Assembly (NCBI GenBank): GCA_035308165.1
Contig: DATGHC010000046.1
Coordinates: 18,118 to 82,117, forward strand
Direction of reading: 5' to 3'
DNA: 64,000 nt
DNA from: DASTCZ01 sp035308165
Lineage (GTDB): Bacteria > Acidobacteriota > Terriglobia > Acidiferrales > UBA7541
In this document: positions 35,137 to 44,473 of the stretch, in pieces
How positions within the stretch are numbered: the stretch's first letter is position 1
Layout of the letters: every line of letters starts with the position of its first letter
Position numbers and translations under genes: made by a program
The notes under the pieces: model-generated
Databases searched by the model: none
Told to the model about the DNA's origin: nothing
Seen by the model: only the letters and a program-made list of their open reading frames with translations

Positions 35137-35721
35137 ATGCGTGTGGAAGCCATAAATTTGGTGGGCTCCTCAAACCCGAAGGCAAATTCCGAAGCTATCA
35201 AAGTTCCCTGGCAAGGTGACGACGGAACCGAATATCTCAATCTGCGCGAAGACCCCGCTGCCATAGCTCGGATCGCTGCAGCTTCGGAGCATCCCCCCCT
35301 GGCCGGATTCCTCGCGGCCATCAACGGCCAGGGCTCGCTCTTCTCCACCGTGCGATTAAAAGTCTGGGCCGCCGCTCCGTCTCAAGCCGGAGAGGAGCCC
35401 GAATTTCATTCCCGCGTGGACATGATTTTCGTCCATCAACCCTTCAACCTTGTGGCCGACCAATATGAAGATGCCGTCCGCCGTTTGGTTGATCTGGGGA
35501 TGAAGGATTCAGCCGATTTCCTTACAGTGCGCCTGGAGATTCTGCCCTGCACCTTCGACAACTCCCCAAATAACGGAGTGGGCCTGCGCATCGGGTTTAC
35601 CGCGCGTGGCGCCTCAGCCGAGCAAGCGCGAACGCGTTGGGCTTTGGGGTTGATGAAGTTGCAGCAAGCTTTACTCTTTATTTCCAGAGCCATGCGCCAG
35701 ACTCTTGCCGTCAACGAATAA
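35137..35721 (+). CDS. Hypothetical protein
   Basis: The protein (194 residues from ATG 35137, or longer from an upstream in-frame codon) is soluble and acidic. A mid-region DDGTEYLNLREDPAAIARIAAASEHPPLAGFL precedes a beta-rich part (RVDMIFVHQPFNLVADQYEDAVRRLVDLG) and a final helix QARTRWALGLMKLQQALLFISRAM. I do not recognise it. It converges on the GGDEF-PilZ gene, 28 bp away. Confidence 0.55.
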   Translation: MRVEAINLVGSSNPKANSEAIKVPWQGDDGTEYLNLREDPAAIARIAAASEHPPLAGFLAAINGQGSLFSTVRLKVWAAAPSQAGEEPEFHSRVDMIFVHQPFNLVADQYEDAVRRLVDLGMKDSADFLTVRLEILPCTFDNSPNNGVGLRIGFTARGASAEQARTRWALGLMKLQQALLFISRAMRQTLAVNE

Positions 35722-35749
35722 TTTTCCAGGGAATTCAAGCGATCGGCAA

Positions 35750-37066
35750 CTAAGTTATAAATGTGCAGCCCACGCGGACTTGCGCAGCGGAAGTATGATG
35801 GACGTACACCTTCCTCAGCCTTACACGAACCTCTCCAAGAATGGGTACTTGAAGAACGGCTTGGAACGAATCGGCTAGAGGAAAATTCTCATCCGCCTCC
35901 AGTGCCACTCCTCCATGACTCATGTCCAGCACGCGAATCGGCTTGTCCAGAATTGTGCCCACCGTTGCGAACGCGCGCGTTCCGGTCAACGATATGCGGT
36001 CTGAGTTGCGCCGATCTGTGCCAAACGATCTTCCGGCGGGCTGGCTGGCGGCCGTTGTTGGCTTCGATGATTGTTCAATCTTTCGCGGAATCTCCGGTTC
36101 AGGGGTCTTGATGGTTTCACGTTGGACGCTGGGCGTGCTGCTGGCTGGGCGCGTGTCTCGGGCATCGGACGGCGTTCCGGGGGGAGTCCCTTCCGTCCCT
36201 CCTGTGCCCTGCGGCGGCACATCGGACCTCCGCGGAGGATTGGCGGACGCCTCTCCATTGCGAACGCGCGCGGAATACTTCATCTGATAGAGCCGCTCAT
36301 CAGCGACCCGCAGCATCACTTCGGCTTCATCTCCATCTTGAGGATAAATTGCCAGGCCATAGTCCAGCCCGATGGGAATGGACATCTTCTGCGGAGCCAG
36401 GGCCGCCGCAAAATTCGTGTGCACGCGGCGCCCGAGAGTTCCAGCCTGCTCGGCGTCGGACTGCGGGAGCAGCAAGGCGAATTCATCCCCGCCAATGCGA
36501 AATGCAAAATCAGAAGTGCGCATCGAGTGCCGCAAGGTACTCGCGGCAAGTTGCAGCACTAAGTCTCCTCGGGGATGCCCGTACTGGTCGTTCACTTCCT
36601 TGAACACATGTAGATCGAGAACAATAAGAGCCAGGCTTAGGTCATACCGCCGGGCCCGGTTCATTTCCTTTTCAAAGTACTCCTCGAACAGTCGCCGGTT
36701 GTAAAGTCCTGTGAGCGGATCCGTCGCCGCATTGACTTGCAGTTTTTTTAGATCCTCGTACTCCATTAGGATCGGCGCGCGCAGAAGATTCGTTGACGCC
36801 AGCACGTCCATCATTGCCGTCTTCAGCGCCACGGGACGTCCCACTATTTGTGAAAGCTCCTGGCGCCGCGCCACAATTTGGTCCCACATTTCCAAACTTT
36901 GAGGTTCGGTCAATTCAAGCTGAGTGAGGGATTTCAGAAGGCGCTGCAGGAACAGACCACGGGCGGGCCGGTCGAGACCGTCGAGGGTATCGATCAGCAG
37001 TTCAAAGACACTATCTTCGGCGGGCAAGGAAAAGCCCTCAGGCTGTCCGGGAACGGACATGGGCAT
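35750..37066 (-). CDS. Diguanylate cyclase with C-terminal PilZ domain
   Basis: This soluble protein (438 residues) has a helical N-terminal part (1-110), then a GGDEF domain. DPLTGLYNRR begins it, IGGDEFALLLPQ is the intact active site, and RTSD five residues before it is the RxxD inhibitory site. A Pro/Thr-rich linker follows. A PilZ domain ends the protein with RRNSDR (RxxxR) and DMSHGG (DxSxxG), both canonical for c-di-GMP binding. It should thus make and also bind c-di-GMP. The region downstream of the RR gene is rich in other PilZ proteins (37341, 41101, 44474), which may be receivers. Confidence 0.92.
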   Translation of the reverse strand: MPMSVPGQPEGFSLPAEDSVFELLIDTLDGLDRPARGLFLQRLLKSLTQLELTEPQSLEMWDQIVARRQELSQIVGRPVALKTAMMDVLASTNLLRAPILMEYEDLKKLQVNAATDPLTGLYNRRLFEEYFEKEMNRARRYDLSLALIVLDLHVFKEVNDQYGHPRGDLVLQLAASTLRHSMRTSDFAFRIGGDEFALLLPQSDAEQAGTLGRRVHTNFAAALAPQKMSIPIGLDYGLAIYPQDGDEAEVMLRVADERLYQMKYSARVRNGEASANPPRRSDVPPQGTGGTEGTPPGTPSDARDTRPASSTPSVQRETIKTPEPEIPRKIEQSSKPTTAASQPAGRSFGTDRRNSDRISLTGTRAFATVGTILDKPIRVLDMSHGGVALEADENFPLADSFQAVLQVPILGEVRVRLRKVYVHHTSAAQVRVGCTFIT

Positions 37067-37340
37067 GGGTCATATCCATTCGGGCCAACCCCAGCGGGGA
37101 GGTGGGGAGAGCGATTAGCTAGATGATTCCAACCATTTGTAGCACATTGGATTCCATCCTCCCACATCGGGAGAGATGTTGAACCAAAACTCCAATCAAC
37201 AAAACTTCCTGATAAATGCGGAAGAACTCTTGGAGTAAATAGAACATCTTCCGGATTCAATTCCAAATTGGTAGAATTTCTGCACAATTTGTTTCATGTT
37301 CTTCCGGAATTCGCGTTGAATCATCAACGATCCTGGATCA

Positions 37341-37664
37341 TCAGTCGAGTGCCTTTAGGAACTCCACTCCAATAAATTGCACTTCTCCGTCCTGATTCTG
37401 ACGTCGAATTCGCGCCTGGATGGGTGGCGTCTCTGGAGGAACACTTGAGTAATTTGAGGGTAGGGGCGGTGGAGCGGGGATAGTCAGTTGAATGATGGTG
37501 TCGGTGCTCATGGCTCGCGGACTCGCCAAGAATGCACCCGTGGCGCTGATGTCAAAGGTTTTTGTGAGATCGAGAAATGCAGATCCGGAGGCATCTTGGC
37601 CCCGGACGAACATCGGAATCTGCAGTCGTATTCTTGGAGAGCGGCGTCGCTCGGCTGGGGTCAA
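37341..37664 (-). CDS. PilZ domain protein
   Basis: A 107-residue single-domain PilZ protein. ERRRSPRIRLQIP has the RxxxR motif and FDISATGAF the DxSxxG motif, so c-di-GMP binding is expected. The start is TTG at 37664 with GGAAGGGAAG upstream; no ATG precedes the motif. It lies 274 bp upstream of the GGDEF-PilZ gene on the same strand. The function downstream of binding is unknown, but surface polysaccharide control is likely given the neighbourhood. Confidence 0.85.
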   Translation of the reverse strand: MTPAERRRSPRIRLQIPMFVRGQDASGSAFLDLTKTFDISATGAFLASPRAMSTDTIIQLTIPAPPPLPSNYSSVPPETPPIQARIRRQNQDGEVQFIGVEFLKALD

Positions 37665-38041
37665 GCGCTTCCCTTCCTTCAGTTTTCAAGTTTTTTGTTT
37701 CCTGGACCGATAGTACTTTGGGTCCAGTACCTAATGTAAGCAGGTTTCGGACCAGAAGGATGCTGATTCCACAGAAAGCTCTAAATCTCTGCAAATAATG
37801 CAGTTAATTCCAATTTCCCTCAGTGGGAATTTCCCCCCATTCTTCATCTTCACCCCATTTGGCTAACTGTTTTCATTATTTGTGCAAACTAGAACTCCTT
37901 TACCATTGACAGCGTGTAGCCCCTTTGCCACTATTTGGCAGTTCTCTTCTGTTTTTGCTCGCCTTTTGTAAGGAATGGTGTAAGGAGCGGAAATTTCCTC
38001 GCGCTCTCCCAAGCCTATCCGAGGCAATTCTGGAGGAATTC
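37665..38041. other. AT-rich divergent promoter region
   Basis: This lies between the PilZ gene (minus) and the histidine kinase gene (plus). It includes the inverted pair TGCCA-N5-TGGCA near 37927-37941. An open frame runs into the kinase from a TTG at 37925, but it lacks a ribosome binding site. No further gene is seen. Confidence 0.4.
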
Positions 38042-39256
38042 GTGTCTAAAGCTGTGGCCACCGATTCGCCGAGTGACGCCAGTATCACAACGGGAATCGT
38101 TCACGCTTTGCTCGACACTTTGGACCGCCCTGTCCTGATTGCCGAGCGTGCGGGCCGCATTGTAATGACGAACCTTCGCGCCCGGCAATGTATTGGGGAA
38201 AATTCCATACCCGAATCGGGCGATTTGAATTTGTTCACCCATCTCCTTCGCGTGGATCCAAAAGTAATTTTTGGACAGATCGAAAGCGGCGAACATGAAG
38301 TCTCGCTGCAGATGGAGTGTCAAGGCGGGAAGGGACAAGCACGGGTCCAATGGCTCCCTGAACCCGATTGGCTGGTCGTGCACCTGCAAAGTCCTATTAC
38401 CGAAAAGCAAGCCGAGCCTGCCGAGCAACACACTGTACAGGGACTCTTGCAGGAACGCGAAATCACCTATCGCAACCTGCTGGCTGCTTACCTGCGCCTC
38501 CAAGAGGTCAATCGCCAGAAAACTGTATTTCTAGCATCCGCCGCCCACGAGTTGAAGACTCCGCTGGCGGTAATCAAGGGCTATTACGATTTGCTTCTTT
38601 CCGGTTCGCTTGGAAAACTTGCTGAAAAGCAACGTGAAATACTTCAGGAATCCAAGGAAAGCTGCGAGAGGTTGGTCCGCCTGGTATCCATGTTCTTGAA
38701 TTATTCGGCGCTCGAGAGTGGAAAGTTGGTTTTGCATCTGCATGACAACGATATCCGCGACTGCCTGACCGAACTGACCGGACGTTGGTACGAGGCATTC
38801 CAACGCAAGCAGGTGCGAATGGAAGTGAAGCTCGCCCCCGTCCTTCCGGCATTCCGATTCGATTATCAAAAAGTCCAGCAGGCCGCCGCGAATCTCTTGG
38901 ATAACGCGCTCAAGCATACCCCCAGCGGCGGGTCCATCACCCTGGTCGCCGAGCCTTACTTCTGGGAGCGCCGCTCCACGGGTGAGCCGCAGGAACAGGA
39001 GCGCCGCCGGCAAGCGTTGCGCGAGCCCAACAGCGTGATCATTTCCGTAACGGATACCGGCCGCGGCATCTCCGCGGAACACCATCAGGAAATTTTCGAG
39101 GATTTTGTCCGCGTGGATCGCACCTCCGCCGGCATGGGATTGGGCCTGGCGATCGCCAAGCGTCTGGTCCAAGCTCATCGTGGAAAGATTTGGGTTGATA
39201 GTGATTTAGGCCGGGGAGCAAAGTTTTCCATTCTGTTGCCCGTGGAAAGAAATTAG
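38042..39256 (+). CDS. Soluble sensor histidine kinase (PAS-like + HisKA + HATPase)
   Basis: The kinase is 404 residues and has no membrane helix. A PAS-like part (about 18-130) is followed by a coiled-coil-like linker, then HisKA with AAHELKTPLAVIKGY (phosphorylated His). The HATPase boxes are N (NLLDNALKHTPSG), G1 (VTDTGRGIS) and G2 (GMGLGLAIAKRL). I chose GTG 38042 because GGAGG lies six bases upstream; an earlier TTG has no such site. It ends 24 bp before the response regulator, an obvious partner. As a cytoplasmic sensor it would read an internal signal. Confidence 0.9.
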   Translation: MSKAVATDSPSDASITTGIVHALLDTLDRPVLIAERAGRIVMTNLRARQCIGENSIPESGDLNLFTHLLRVDPKVIFGQIESGEHEVSLQMECQGGKGQARVQWLPEPDWLVVHLQSPITEKQAEPAEQHTVQGLLQEREITYRNLLAAYLRLQEVNRQKTVFLASAAHELKTPLAVIKGYYDLLLSGSLGKLAEKQREILQESKESCERLVRLVSMFLNYSALESGKLVLHLHDNDIRDCLTELTGRWYEAFQRKQVRMEVKLAPVLPAFRFDYQKVQQAAANLLDNALKHTPSGGSITLVAEPYFWERRSTGEPQEQERRRQALREPNSVIISVTDTGRGISAEHHQEIFEDFVRVDRTSAGMGLGLAIAKRLVQAHRGKIWVDSDLGRGAKFSILLPVERN

Positions 39257-39280
39257 TCTTTCGTGAGAAGGGACATAACC

Positions 39281-40744
39281 GTGGCCGAACAAGAACGCAT
39301 TCTTGTTGTGGATGACGAGCCGAGCATCCGGAAATACTTGCAAACCCTGCTCGAAGTGGATGGTTACGCCGTGGAGGCCATGAGCTCGGGCGCGGAAGTC
39401 CTCGAGCGAATCAGCTCCGGAGAGAAGCCCGACTACATCCTTCTGGATGTGCTCATGCCGGAAATGAACGGCCTCGAAACTTTGAAGCGCTTGATGCAGA
39501 TCAACCGCCACTTGAGCGTCATCATGCTTTCCTGCTCGAACGAAGTCGGCACGGTCGTGGAAGCCATCCGGCAGGGCGCTCAGGATTACATCACCAAGCC
39601 CTTCGAGAAGAGCGAACTCGACGCCGCCATTCTGAAATGCCAGCAGAAGAAGGAGCTGCGCGAGGAAAACAAAGCGCTGCGTGAGTACTGCGACCAGGTC
39701 ACCGAAGACCTCAGCTTCCTGGCAGCCAGCCCACAAATGGTGCGCATCCGGCAGCAAATTCTTCAGATTGCGCCCGTGGATGTGCCCGTGTTCATCAGTG
39801 GCGAAAGCGGCGTGGGCAAGGAAGTTGTCGCGCGCATGATCCACTTGCGTTCCTCACGTAGGACTCAACCTTTCATCAAGGTAAATTGCGCCGCTCTCCC
39901 CGGCGAATTGCTCGAATCCGAGCTCTTCGGGTTTGAGCAGGGCGCCTTTACCGGTGCCGTCCGGTCAAAGCCAGGAAAATTTGAAATGGCAAACAAGGGC
40001 ACCATTTTCCTGGATGAAATCGCTGAGATGAGCTCGCACATGCAGGCCAAGCTTCTCCACGTGCTTCAGGACCATCAATATTCTCGCTTGGGTGGCCGCC
40101 AGTTGATCGAAGTCGACGTCCGTGTTTTGGCCGCAACCAATGTGGAAGTTCAGGAAGCGATGAAGTCCGGCCGTTTCCGCGAAGATCTTTACTACCGCCT
40201 GAACGTCCTGTCCCTCCAGATCCCACCCCTGCGCGAACGAAGCCAGGAAATTCCCATGCTCTTCCGGCACTTCCTCAAGCAGTACAGCGAAAAATTCGCC
40301 AAAGACGCGCCCGTGCCTTCACAGCATTTGCTGGAGGCTGCCAGGCGCTACGAGTGGCCGGGCAATTTGCGGGAGCTGGAGAATTTCGTCAAGCGCTACG
40401 TGATTCTTGAAGATGACGAAGGAAGCCTGCGCGAACTGGTAGAGATGTCTGCTGCCAGGCAGCGCACCGCCCCGCGTCCAGAGGCCCCCAGTCTCAAAGA
40501 CCAGGGGCTCAAGGCCCTGGTCAGGGGGTTGAAAGATGAAGCTGAAATGGAAGCCATTAGCGAGGCCCTGGAGAAAACGCGCTGGTGCCGCAAGGATGCC
40601 GCAAAGATGCTGGGCATCAGCTATAAGGCGCTGCTCTACAAAATGAGACAGTTCAACCTGGACAGCGGTCGAAGTTCACGAAGCACGCAAGCGGCTCCCG
40701 TACCTCCAACCCCTGTTGTGGCGGGAAGTGGCCCGGAGGAATAA
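39281..40744 (+). CDS. NtrC-family sigma-54 response regulator
   Basis: The 487-residue protein has a receiver (VVDDEPSIRKYL, phospho-Asp in ILLDVLMPEMNG, and KPF). It is followed by a sigma-54-interaction AAA+ domain with Walker A GESGVGKE, an intact GAFTGA loop and REDLYYRLNVL. A Fis-type helix-turn-helix ends it (MLGISYKALLYKM). The start GTG 39281 has AGAAGGG upstream. It should activate sigma-54 promoters when phosphorylated by the kinase just upstream. A -24/-12 site lies 287 bp downstream (41031), before a PilZ gene, and another at 45275 before the polysaccharide operon; both are candidate targets. Confidence 0.95.
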   Translation: MAEQERILVVDDEPSIRKYLQTLLEVDGYAVEAMSSGAEVLERISSGEKPDYILLDVLMPEMNGLETLKRLMQINRHLSVIMLSCSNEVGTVVEAIRQGAQDYITKPFEKSELDAAILKCQQKKELREENKALREYCDQVTEDLSFLAASPQMVRIRQQILQIAPVDVPVFISGESGVGKEVVARMIHLRSSRRTQPFIKVNCAALPGELLESELFGFEQGAFTGAVRSKPGKFEMANKGTIFLDEIAEMSSHMQAKLLHVLQDHQYSRLGGRQLIEVDVRVLAATNVEVQEAMKSGRFREDLYYRLNVLSLQIPPLRERSQEIPMLFRHFLKQYSEKFAKDAPVPSQHLLEAARRYEWPGNLRELENFVKRYVILEDDEGSLRELVEMSAARQRTAPRPEAPSLKDQGLKALVRGLKDEAEMEAISEALEKTRWCRKDAAKMLGISYKALLYKMRQFNLDSGRSSRSTQAAPVPPTPVVAGSGPEE

Positions 40745-41100
40745 ATTGACTAGTGGTAAGCTCTTGCACCTTCTGGGCACAAAGGTGGCGAGGGTGCCCC
40801 AAATTGTGGCACAAGCTGGGGTAATATCTATCCAAGGGATTCAGGTGGTTTTTCTAATCAACGACTGGCGGCGCAGTAATTTGGAAGGGGCAAACCCGGG
40901 TGGTTGCGGTCGCATCTACATGAAATCTTTCCATTTACGCGCATTTATACAATTGTTGCGGGGTTGCAAGCCAGGGTCAGCCGCAACCAATTGGTCCTAA
41001 TTTTCGCTAGAATTTGGGGCTAGGCTATTTTGGAAGGATGATTGCACCCATATACACTCAGTAATGCGCGCAAGGGGTGTCTGTGGGTACCGGGGGGAAC
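40745..41100. other. Intergenic region with repeated GTTGCGG elements and a sigma-54-like promoter
   Basis: GGTTGCGG (40902-40909) and GTTGCGGG (40954-40961) are direct repeats, and CCGCAACC (40981-40988) is the inverse, followed by ACCAATTGGT (40986-40995). These lie 40-130 bp upstream of a -24/-12 site, where enhancer binding sites are expected. No gene is seen. Confidence 0.5.
41031..41046 (+). promoter_or_regulatory. Sigma-54 (-24/-12) promoter-like element
   Basis: TGGAAGGATGATTGCA has GG at 41032-41033 and GC at 41044-41045 with exactly ten bases between, and a TTGCA -12 half. Expected transcription start is near 41056, 45 bases before the PilZ start codon. Only the CAC part of the -24 box deviates. 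Confidence 0.55.
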
Positions 41101-41442
41101 ATGACGGAACGACGAACGGCACGCCGATATGACCTGTCCTTGCCTGTGCTCATTCGTGTCCCTGTTGACAAGTCGGAGAGCGCACGCAATGGCAGAACCC
41201 GGGATGTCTCTACGCGTGGCGTTTATTTCGTCCTGGATCAGGATGTGGAATCCGGAACTGAACTGGATATAACACTGACCCTCCCGGCAGAAATCACCCG
41301 TGGGACCGCTGTGTTTGTGCGCGCTCAAGGCCGCGTTGTTCGTGTTGACCGGAATAAAGACAATGGCGTTACCCATGTGGGGGTCGCCGCGGTGATTGAG
41401 CGTTACGACATTATTCGCGGCGAATCCGCCGGCACGCATTGA
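41101..41442 (+). CDS. PilZ domain protein
   Basis: The 113-residue single PilZ domain has ERRTARRYDL (RxxxR) and RDVSTRGVYF (DxSxxG), both intact for c-di-GMP binding. GGGGGGAAC precedes the ATG at 41101. A sigma-54-like promoter lies just upstream, so the gene is a possible target of the NtrC-type regulator encoded before it. It would add a c-di-GMP receiver to that regulon. No second domain is present, so it must act through a partner. Confidence 0.88.
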   Translation: MTERRTARRYDLSLPVLIRVPVDKSESARNGRTRDVSTRGVYFVLDQDVESGTELDITLTLPAEITRGTAVFVRAQGRVVRVDRNKDNGVTHVGVAAVIERYDIIRGESAGTH

Positions 41443-41491
41443 TTTCTGATTTGCCGGGCTGGCTCGTCTCTATCGGTGAAAGTCAGCCTGC

Positions 41492-41983
41492 TTAATTCCC
41501 TGCCGGATTAGTCGAGCCTGCCATAAGCCTTTTTATTTCCTCATCAGTCCACGCGCAAATCTGGGTCTTGTCTCCCTCCGAAAGCTTTGAGCTCCAATGA
41601 ATCAGCAAGTAGGAACTGAGTGGCATAGCGCCGGATTTCACTTCCCTGCAAATCGCAGTCAATCGGTCTTCGGAATCTTTCGGTTCCTTGCCGGGACGGA
41701 CCCAGTTGGAAAAATTTATGTGTCGCCTCCCTGAGTTCACGTGGTCCGCGACAAACCATGATGTTGGAGCCACCTCGCTGTACCATGGCCAGTGAGTTCC
41801 GTCGGAATGGCAATCACCGCAAGCTCGGTGCAGCGTGGCCGACACGTCTGGCGGAATTTGCAGCTCCATCTCTATCGCCAACTTCGGGTCCGCCGCAGGA
41901 TTGGTCCGCGACGGGCGTACAAATTGTATCGGCACAAAAATGACGATGGCAAGAATCGCCGCCCATTTAATAAATCGCTTCAT
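41492..41983 (-). CDS. Exported haem-binding protein (Haem_bd family)
   Basis: This protein of 163 residues has an N-terminal membrane anchor or signal (KWAAILAIVIFVPIQFV), then a single CGDCH haem c motif at about 55-59. HSDGTHWPWYSEVAPTSWFVADHVNSGRRHINFSNW is the typical core of the haem-binding domain family PF14376. Its partner is unknown; a periplasmic electron-carrier role is likely. It converges on the PilZ gene, 49 bp away. Confidence 0.85.
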   Translation of the reverse strand: MKRFIKWAAILAIVIFVPIQFVRPSRTNPAADPKLAIEMELQIPPDVSATLHRACGDCHSDGTHWPWYSEVAPTSWFVADHVNSGRRHINFSNWVRPGKEPKDSEDRLTAICREVKSGAMPLSSYLLIHWSSKLSEGDKTQICAWTDEEIKRLMAGSTNPAGN

Positions 41984-42078
41984 TGACGCAATCCTCCAGT
42001 CTCTCGCCAGCGAAATTTAGATTTTCGTTTCACCGACATTGCCCGCGGCAACCACCATCTGGTCGATGGTCAAGACAC

Positions 42079-43176
42079 TTACCGCCCAGGAAAATCTCTC
42101 TTCCAACCTCGCCACCATCCCGTATCCCGCAAGCCCAATGCGTCCCACCAAGTATCACGCATGTGCCTGTCGCCCGCCAGGATCCCGTTGCGCGTTACCC
42201 CGCTCGGTGGAGGCACAAGCTTCGCCAAATCGTCGTATACTTGAGCGAGTTCCGTCCCATCGGTGCGCCCCAAAAGGTGCCACAGGGTAATTGCATCCCG
42301 CTTGCGAGCCTGTTCCAACAGAGTTGCCAGCGCTGTCTTGCGCTCCTCCACTTCTGACGGTCCAACAGCTCCGAAATCAATTTCCTCCAGCGCCGAACGG
42401 AATGCGGGCGACGCATCTTCGTAAAATGGCGTACCCGGCCTCGCACCCTGCCGAATCAATGCCATGGCGTCCACTGGCACAAATGATTCTTGTCCGTCTT
42501 TCTCGAACGCCACCCATCCAATGCTGACTCGCATCCATCCATTTCCATCCGCGTCCACGTGGAGCGTGTACTCGCACCCCAGGTCCACAGCGGTTGCGGT
42601 AGCCATCCGGACCGTAAAGCGTCGTGGCGGCGCCCAAATCAACGCGGTAATAGTTCCGTGTTCTAATCCGAGGCTGCCACTTTCGGCTTGTGCCTCCAGC
42701 AGCCTCACCTGAGAATCCGTGCCAACCTCCACTTCGCCGATGTTGCCAACATCGATCCGCGCGCGCGAGGCATCGTCCGTTTCAAGGATTTGTCCAGTCC
42801 GCAACCTGAACTTTGCCGCGACTGGTTCGGAATCCACATTTGGCTGGCCCGCAATCCGCGCGCCCTGCCAACCGGTGCCATCGCCGATGTACTTCCGTCC
42901 AAGAGACAGCCACACTCCGCCAACCGCCAGAACCAACACCGCAGCAATCGCCAGGCTTTCCCGCCAGGTCGAGGGCCGCGCAGTTTGCCAGCCGCGATCC
43001 ACCCACACTGCTTCAGGTAATGGCAATGATTCCGCGCCGGGAGCGCGAAATCGAGTGAGAGATCGCTCCAACGCCGCAATCTCGGTAATGTCTGGGTCGC
43101 GAATCGCCGCCGCGCTCTTCGGATCCCACAGGTATTCGTCTTTAATCTTCAGAAAGTCGTCTTTCATTGCCATCAT
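42079..43176 (-). CDS. FecR-domain protein, probable anti-sigma factor
   Basis: The 365-residue protein begins with a cytoplasmic part of about 70 residues, a single membrane helix at about 73-92 (LAIAAVLVLAVGGVWLSLG), and a FecR-like beta domain (LRTGQILETDDASRARIDVGNIGEVEVGTDSQVRLLEAQ) at about 115-220. The last 120 residues are helical and unlike FecR; they contain ALATLLEQARKRDAITLWHLL. The start overlaps the ECF sigma gene stop by four bases (ATGA), so it is the expected anti-sigma factor. It has no zinc-binding HxxxCxxC motif. Confidence 0.82.
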   Translation of the reverse strand: MMAMKDDFLKIKDEYLWDPKSAAAIRDPDITEIAALERSLTRFRAPGAESLPLPEAVWVDRGWQTARPSTWRESLAIAAVLVLAVGGVWLSLGRKYIGDGTGWQGARIAGQPNVDSEPVAAKFRLRTGQILETDDASRARIDVGNIGEVEVGTDSQVRLLEAQAESGSLGLEHGTITALIWAPPRRFTVRMATATAVDLGCEYTLHVDADGNGWMRVSIGWVAFEKDGQESFVPVDAMALIRQGARPGTPFYEDASPAFRSALEEIDFGAVGPSEVEERKTALATLLEQARKRDAITLWHLLGRTDGTELAQVYDDLAKLVPPPSGVTRNGILAGDRHMRDTWWDALGLRDTGWWRGWKRDFPGR

Positions 43177-43778
43177 TCCTTGCCCAAAATCTCGCGTAGC
43201 TGCGCCATCCCGCGGTGCAGGTTCACGCGCACCGACCCGGGCGTCAGCCCCGTTCGTGTGGCGATCTCCGGTCCGCTCATTCCCTCCACCAGTCGCAATA
43301 CCAGTGTCTCGCGGTAAGCCTCAGGCAGTCGCCGGATTGCCGCCAGCGCCGCAAGAGCCTCTGTGTCCGCGGTGTCTTTGGCCGCGGGGATTTCATCCGG
43401 CAGATCTACCCTGGAACGGGATCGCCGAAAATAATCGTGCGCCCGGTTCCGCGCTATCGTTGCCAGCCAGCCGCCAATCGCTCCGGGTTCACGTAATGTC
43501 GAAAGTTTGCGCAGTGCCTGCATGAACACTTCCTGCACCAGGTCTTCAGCTTCTTCTCGCGGCACTCGCGCCAGCAACAACCCGTGCACCATCGGCAGAT
43601 AACGGGCGTAAAGCCGCCCAAATGCGGCGCGATCCCCGGAGCGGGCAGCCACAATGTCCGCGCAATCTTCCTTTTTCTCTCCCTCAACCGGCGTCGAATC
43701 GCTCGAAGTAGTTGTGGCCTCGGCATGCGAAGAAGCCCAAGCAATTTCCATCCCGGGTTGGAATCCAGCTTTTTCCAC
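43173..43778 (-). CDS. ECF-type RNA polymerase sigma factor
   Basis: A 201-residue sigma-70 family protein with region 2 (AFGRLYARYLPMVHGLLLARVPREEAEDLVQEVFMQAL) and region 4 (LPEAYRETLVLRLVEGMSGPEIATRTGLTPGSVRVNLHRGMAQLRE). The first 40 residues are non-conserved, so the start could be later (Met10). It is co-transcribed and translationally coupled with the FecR-like gene. It directs RNA polymerase to an unknown regulon, likely in response to an envelope signal. Confidence 0.93.
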   Translation of the reverse strand: MEKAGFQPGMEIAWASSHAEATTTSSDSTPVEGEKKEDCADIVAARSGDRAAFGRLYARYLPMVHGLLLARVPREEAEDLVQEVFMQALRKLSTLREPGAIGGWLATIARNRAHDYFRRSRSRVDLPDEIPAAKDTADTEALAALAAIRRLPEAYRETLVLRLVEGMSGPEIATRTGLTPGSVRVNLHRGMAQLREILGKE

Positions 43779-44023
43779 ATTCCGCCGCGCAACATCAATT
43801 TAGCGAGCAGTATCCGTCATCTATAGGGACGGTGTACACCACTGTTCGTTAACTGTGCAGTTCGATTGGGTATCGCGTGAAATTCTCGAATTTCAGCCGG
43901 AGCAATCGTATTGCTATGAATCCTTCTGAATCACCACATCCGGAAATTGATTTTCGTTGCAATACGTTGGCAGTCGTCCTACCATCCGCGAAAAGCTCGC
44001 CCCAGTGGCCCAGGAGGTTTGAT

Positions 44024-44458
44024 ATGCGCGTTGCAGACCTGATCAGCTCCCGCACAGAAATCTATTCTGTCTCGATGGATACCACCGTCCACGATGTCGC
44101 TCGTTACCTTCGCGATCATGGAGTGCGCTCCGTCGGAGTGCTGGACGCGACAGGAAAACTGGCCGGCGTGGTTTCCCAAGCCGACATTTCCGATCGCGTG
44201 GCCGCGGAAAACAAATGCCCCGCTTGGATGCGCGTCTCGGAAATCATGACCAAGGAATTGGTGACCGTGTCGCCTGAAATGGGTCTCGAGGAGTGTTTGA
44301 AGTTAATGGAAAAAAACGGAATTTTTCATCTGCTCGTTAAAGGTGAAAAGGATAAGTTCCTGGGAATGATATCAGTGACGGATCTGCTGCGCTTGATTTC
44401 ATCCGATCAGAAGGCGCGTGCGGATTTGCTCGAGTCTTTTATGTTTCCGCAACGCTGA
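44024..44458 (+). CDS. Tandem CBS-domain protein
   Basis: This 144-residue protein consists of two CBS domains (residues about 5-60 and 68-130) that would form one Bateman module. Such modules often bind adenosyl nucleotides. Typical stretches are TVHDVARYLRDHGVRSVGVLD and DLLRLISS. The ATG at 44024 has AGGAGG upstream and begins the domain; the longer frame is not supported. It converges on the PilZ gene 15 bp away. Confidence 0.88.
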   Translation: MRVADLISSRTEIYSVSMDTTVHDVARYLRDHGVRSVGVLDATGKLAGVVSQADISDRVAAENKCPAWMRVSEIMTKELVTVSPEMGLEECLKLMEKNGIFHLLVKGEKDKFLGMISVTDLLRLISSDQKARADLLESFMFPQR

Positions 44459-44473
44459 GCAAAGGCGATTCTC

